Shown here: positions 6,634-8,910 of the stretch, piece by piece
Numbering within the stretch: the first letter of the stretch is position 1
Layout of the letters: every line of letters starts with the position of its first letter
Assembly: GCA_947475495.1 (NCBI GenBank)
Contig: CANJNX010000019.1
Span: forward strand, 1-8,910
DNA from: Comamonadaceae bacterium
GTDB taxonomy: Bacteria; Pseudomonadota; Gammaproteobacteria; Burkholderiales; Burkholderiaceae_C
Length of the DNA stretch: 8,910 nt
Reading direction: 5' to 3'
Translations under genes and position numbers: made by a program
The notes under the pieces: model-generated
Databases searched by the model: none
The model's input: the letters and a program-made list of their open reading frames with translations, nothing else
What the model was told of the DNA's origin: nothing

Positions 6634-8622
6634 TTAAACGTCAATGTCCACCGAATCGCCGTGCAACTCCATCAACTCACGCCTTGCTGCGGCTTCTCCT
6701 TTGCCCATGAGCTTGGTAATCAAGGCTTCTGTTTGCGCGAAATCAATGGCGCCCAAAGCCACGGGCAACAAGCGCCGGGTGTCGGGGTTCAAGGTGGTGT
6801 CCCACAGCTGCTCGGCGTTCATTTCGCCCAAGCCTTTGAAGCGGCTAATGTTCCAAGCGCCTTCGCGCACACCTTCTTTGCGCAACTTGTCCAAGATGGC
6901 GCCCAACTCGCCTTCGTCTAAAGCATAGGCTTTGGAGGCGGGTTTTTTACCCCGCGCAGGGGCATCCACGCGAAACAAAGGTGGGCGGGCGACGTACACA
7001 TTTCCCGACTCAATGAGTTTGGGAAAGTGGCGGAAAAACAGGGTGAGCAACAAAACCTGAATGTGCGAGCCATCCACATCGGCATCACTCAAGATGCACA
7101 CCTTGCCATAGCGCAAGCCGCTCATATCGGGCGTGTCGTTGGGGCCATGCGGGTCGACTCCGATGGCCACAGAGATATCGTGAATCTCTGTGTTGGCAAA
7201 CAAGCGGTCGCGGTCCACTTCCCAGGTATTCAACACTTTTCCGCGCAAAGGAAGAATGGCTTGATTCTCTTTGTCGCGCCCCATCTTGGCGCTGCCGCCC
7301 GCGGAGTCTCCCTCGACCAAAAAGACTTCGTTGTAGGCTAAATCTTTGCTCTCGCAATCGGTGAGTTTTCCGGGCAAAACCGCAACGCCGGAGCTCTTGC
7401 GCTTTTCTACTTTTTGTCCCGCCCGTTGGCGGGTTTGTGCGGCTTTGATGGCCAGTTCGGCCAATTTTTTTCCATACTCCACGTGCGCATTGAGCCAAAG
7501 CTCCAAGGCAGGGCGCACAAAACTTGATACCAAACGAACCGCATCGCGCGAGTTCAAGCGTTCTTTGATCTGGCCTTGAAACTGGGGGTCTAAGACCTTG
7601 GCAGAAAGGACATAGTTGGCGCGGGCAAAAACGTCTTCGGGCATCAGCTTGACGCCTTTGGGCAGCAAAGAATGCAATTCAATAAAGCCTTTGACTGCGG
7701 TAAACAAACCGTCACGCAGTCCGCTTTCATGGGTACCACCGGCGCTGGTAGGAATCAAATTCACGTAACTTTCACGCACGGGTTGGCCGTCTTCCGTAAA
7801 AGCCACGCACCAGGACGCGCCCTCGCCGTCAGCAAAGTTTTCGCTTTGTGCATCAGCAAATCCTTCGCCGTCAAACAAAGGAATGACCGGTTCACCGCTG
7901 AGCGACTGCATCAGGTAGTCGCTCAAACCACCCTTGTAAAGCCATGTCTGGGTTTCTTTGGTCTTCTCTGTATAGAGCGTCACCGTCACGCCAGGCATCA
8001 AAACGGCTTTACTTCTGAGCAAATGGGCGAGCTCTGCCATAGGCAAAACTGATGTCTCAAAATATTTGCCGTCGGGCCAAACACGCACGGTGGTTCCTGA
8101 TTTGCGGTCGCCCTCGCCCGTTTTTCGAATTTGTAAGGCCTGGGTGACATCGCCGCCTTGGAACACCAAATGGGCCACCGCACCTTCTCGGTAGGACGTC
8201 ACTTCCAAACGCTTGGCTAGTGCATTGGTCACGCTTACACCCACCCCATGCAAACCGCCTGAGAAGCTGTAAGCGCCGCCCTTGCCTTTGTCAAACTTGC
8301 CGCCGGCGTGTAAGCGGGTAAACACCAGCTCAATCACAGGTGCCTTTTCTTCGGGGTGCATGCCAAAGGGAATGCCGCGGCCGTCGTCCTCGAGCGTGAC
8401 AGATCCGTCCGTGTGCAAGACCACTTTGATTTTTTTGCCGTGCCCTGCCAAGGCTTCGTCTGCGGCGTTATCCAAGACTTCTTGAATCACGTGCAAAGGG
8501 TTGTCGGTTCGGGTGTACATGCCCGGACGCTGTTTGACAGGCTCGAGGCCTTTGAGCACACGGATAGACCCTTCCGAGTATTCGGGCAGGACGGCTTGGG
8601 CGGAAGAGGGTTTAACTGACAT
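6634..8622 (-). CDS. parE: DNA topoisomerase IV subunit B (ParE)
   Basis: ParE is the ATPase subunit of topoisomerase IV; its ATP-driven dimer clamp captures the DNA segment that is passed through the ParC-made break. The 662-residue protein shows the GHKL ATPase site: EVLDNAADEA at 48-57 with Glu48 (catalytic base) and Asn52 (Mg/ATP), DDGRGIP at 79-85 and GGLHGVGVSVTNA at 122-134. The transducer domain follows, then the TOPRIM domain with FLVEGDSAGGSAK and SDADVDGSH (metal-binding acidic residues), and a C-terminal RFKGLGEMN segment. The KGGAYSFSGGLHG version and the length of about 660 residues favour ParE over GyrB (usually about 800). The frame is open to an ATG at 8706, but the extra 28 residues have no family resemblance. 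The ATG at 8622 places YSEGSIRVLKGLEPV at the normal distance. It leads the parE-parC-monooxygenase-cupin cluster. Confidence 0.96.
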   Translation of the reverse strand: MSVKPSSAQAVLPEYSEGSIRVLKGLEPVKQRPGMYTRTDNPLHVIQEVLDNAADEALAGHGKKIKVVLHTDGSVTLEDDGRGIPFGMHPEEKAPVIELVFTRLHAGGKFDKGKGGAYSFSGGLHGVGVSVTNALAKRLEVTSYREGAVAHLVFQGGDVTQALQIRKTGEGDRKSGTTVRVWPDGKYFETSVLPMAELAHLLRSKAVLMPGVTVTLYTEKTKETQTWLYKGGLSDYLMQSLSGEPVIPLFDGEGFADAQSENFADGEGASWCVAFTEDGQPVRESYVNLIPTSAGGTHESGLRDGLFTAVKGFIELHSLLPKGVKLMPEDVFARANYVLSAKVLDPQFQGQIKERLNSRDAVRLVSSFVRPALELWLNAHVEYGKKLAELAIKAAQTRQRAGQKVEKRKSSGVAVLPGKLTDCESKDLAYNEVFLVEGDSAGGSAKMGRDKENQAILPLRGKVLNTWEVDRDRLFANTEIHDISVAIGVDPHGPNDTPDMSGLRYGKVCILSDADVDGSHIQVLLLTLFFRHFPKLIESGNVYVARPPLFRVDAPARGKKPASKAYALDEGELGAILDKLRKEGVREGAWNISRFKGLGEMNAEQLWDTTLNPDTRRLLPVALGAIDFAQTEALITKLMGKGEAAARRELMELHGDSVDIDV

Positions 8623-8630
8623 AAGGCGGA

Positions 8631-8636
8631 ATTGTA
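8631..8636 (-). promoter_or_regulatory. Putative -10 box of parE, near-leaderless
   Basis: Read on the minus strand, TACAAT (within GGCTACAAT) ends eight bases before the parE ATG. If it is the -10 element, transcription would begin one to three bases before the start codon or at it. No convincing -35 hexamer lies 16-18 bases upstream (ACAGTT at 17). No Shine-Dalgarno can be found before the ATG, which agrees with a very short leader. The call is an inference from a hexamer match and position. Confidence 0.4.
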
Positions 8637-8692
8637 GCCGTGGAGAAAAATTTAACTGTATGAAAAGACAGCCCCATGAAGCCATTGCGTGC

Positions 8693-8719
8693 TTGCAAGT
8701 CCTCAAAATTGGCTACATT
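8693..8719 (+). promoter_or_regulatory. Putative promoter of the MFS transporter gene
   Basis: TTGCAA (8693-8698) and TACATT (8714-8719) form a -35/-10 pair with a short 15-base spacer. The -10 ends only six bases before the ATG at 8726, so the leader would be absent or a few bases long. The -35 lies inside the 8-base palindrome CTTGCAAG (8692-8699). The -10 context GGCTACATT mirrors the parE box GGCTACAAT about 80 bases away on the other strand. Confidence 0.35.
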
Positions 8720-8725
8720 AAGCCC

Positions 8726-8910
8726 ATGCAAACTTCTACCACCCCCAACAAGTCGCTATCAGTGGCTCAGGTTTTAACCTGCAGCGCTTTGGTTTTGACG
8801 CTCTCCATGGGTATTCGCCACGGTTTTGGATTGTGGATGCAGCCCATGACCCAAGAAAATGGCTGGAGCCGTGAATCCTTTGCGTTTGCCATCGCGATTC
8901 AAAATATCGC
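8726..8910 (+). CDS. MFS transporter, N-terminal fragment (cut by window end)
   Basis: The window ends inside this gene after 61 codons. The visible product begins with a short polar head (MQTSTTPNKS), then a hydrophobic segment at about 14-30 that reads as the first membrane helix. A loop GIRHGFGLWMQPMTQENGW follows, then SRESFAFAIAIQNI, the start of helix 2. This loop pattern (Arg-His-Gly-Phe-Gly, Met-Gln-Pro-Met-Thr and Gly-Trp-Ser-Arg) is the one I know from major facilitator superfamily carriers near the oxalate/monocarboxylate branch. The protein is therefore probably an inner-membrane proton-coupled or exchange carrier for a small organic anion; the substrate cannot be told. It is divergent from parE across about 100 bases. 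The ATG at 8726 is preceded by a -10-like box rather than a Shine-Dalgarno. Confidence 0.8.
   Translation, partial: MQTSTTPNKSLSVAQVLTCSALVLTLSMGIRHGFGLWMQPMTQENGWSRESFAFAIAIQNI

Noticed and set aside
8623..8706. Longer parE start at 8706
   Set aside because: The added 28 residues have no ParE similarity, and the extension would run through the divergent promoter region.

Overview
This is a gene-dense stretch of ordinary bacterial chromosome, most likely from a betaproteobacterium of the order Burkholderiales. A Comamonadaceae member (Limnohabitans/Rhodoferax-like) is my best guess. The reasons are the style of the UreE/F/G, ParC and ParE proteins, the side-by-side parE-parC arrangement, and a tRNA with an encoded CCA end. 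This placement is inferred from sequence recognition, not from a search. No gap between genes exceeds about 120 bases. I see no insertion sequence, prophage, CRISPR array or other mobile element.

Left part (1-1856, plus strand): the end of a urease operon. It holds ureE (nickel carrier with a His-rich tail), ureF and ureG (GTPase). The genes overlap or nearly touch and should be translated from one message. The proteins load nickel into the urease apoenzyme; its structural genes (ureABC) and ureD/H are not in the window and presumably lie upstream. A complete tRNA-Ser(UGA) follows at 1890-1979 with its own plausible -10 box.

Middle (2036-2464, minus strand): a small exported protein with four cysteines and no family I recognise. 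It converges on the tRNA.

Right part (2583-8622, minus strand): a co-directional cluster transcribed leftward in the order parE, parC, an FAD-dependent aromatic-ring-type monooxygenase, and a single-domain cupin. Gaps are 15, 21 (or 6) and 69 (or about 55) bases or less. ParE and ParC form topoisomerase IV, which separates linked daughter chromosomes. The two metabolic genes behind them have no obvious functional link to topoisomerase IV and may be passengers in the transcription unit.

Right edge (8726-8910, plus strand): the first 61 codons of a major facilitator superfamily transporter, divergent from parE. The roughly 100-base divergent region carries mirror-image -10-like boxes (GGCTACAAT and GGCTACATT) placed so close to each start codon that both messages would have very short leaders.

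Nothing here looks like a new biological system. The points most worth a second look are the near-leaderless divergent promoters, the monooxygenase-cupin pair attached to the topoisomerase IV genes, a nine-A run right after the monooxygenase start codon, the Gln at the ParC quinolone position, and the unassigned exported four-Cys protein.
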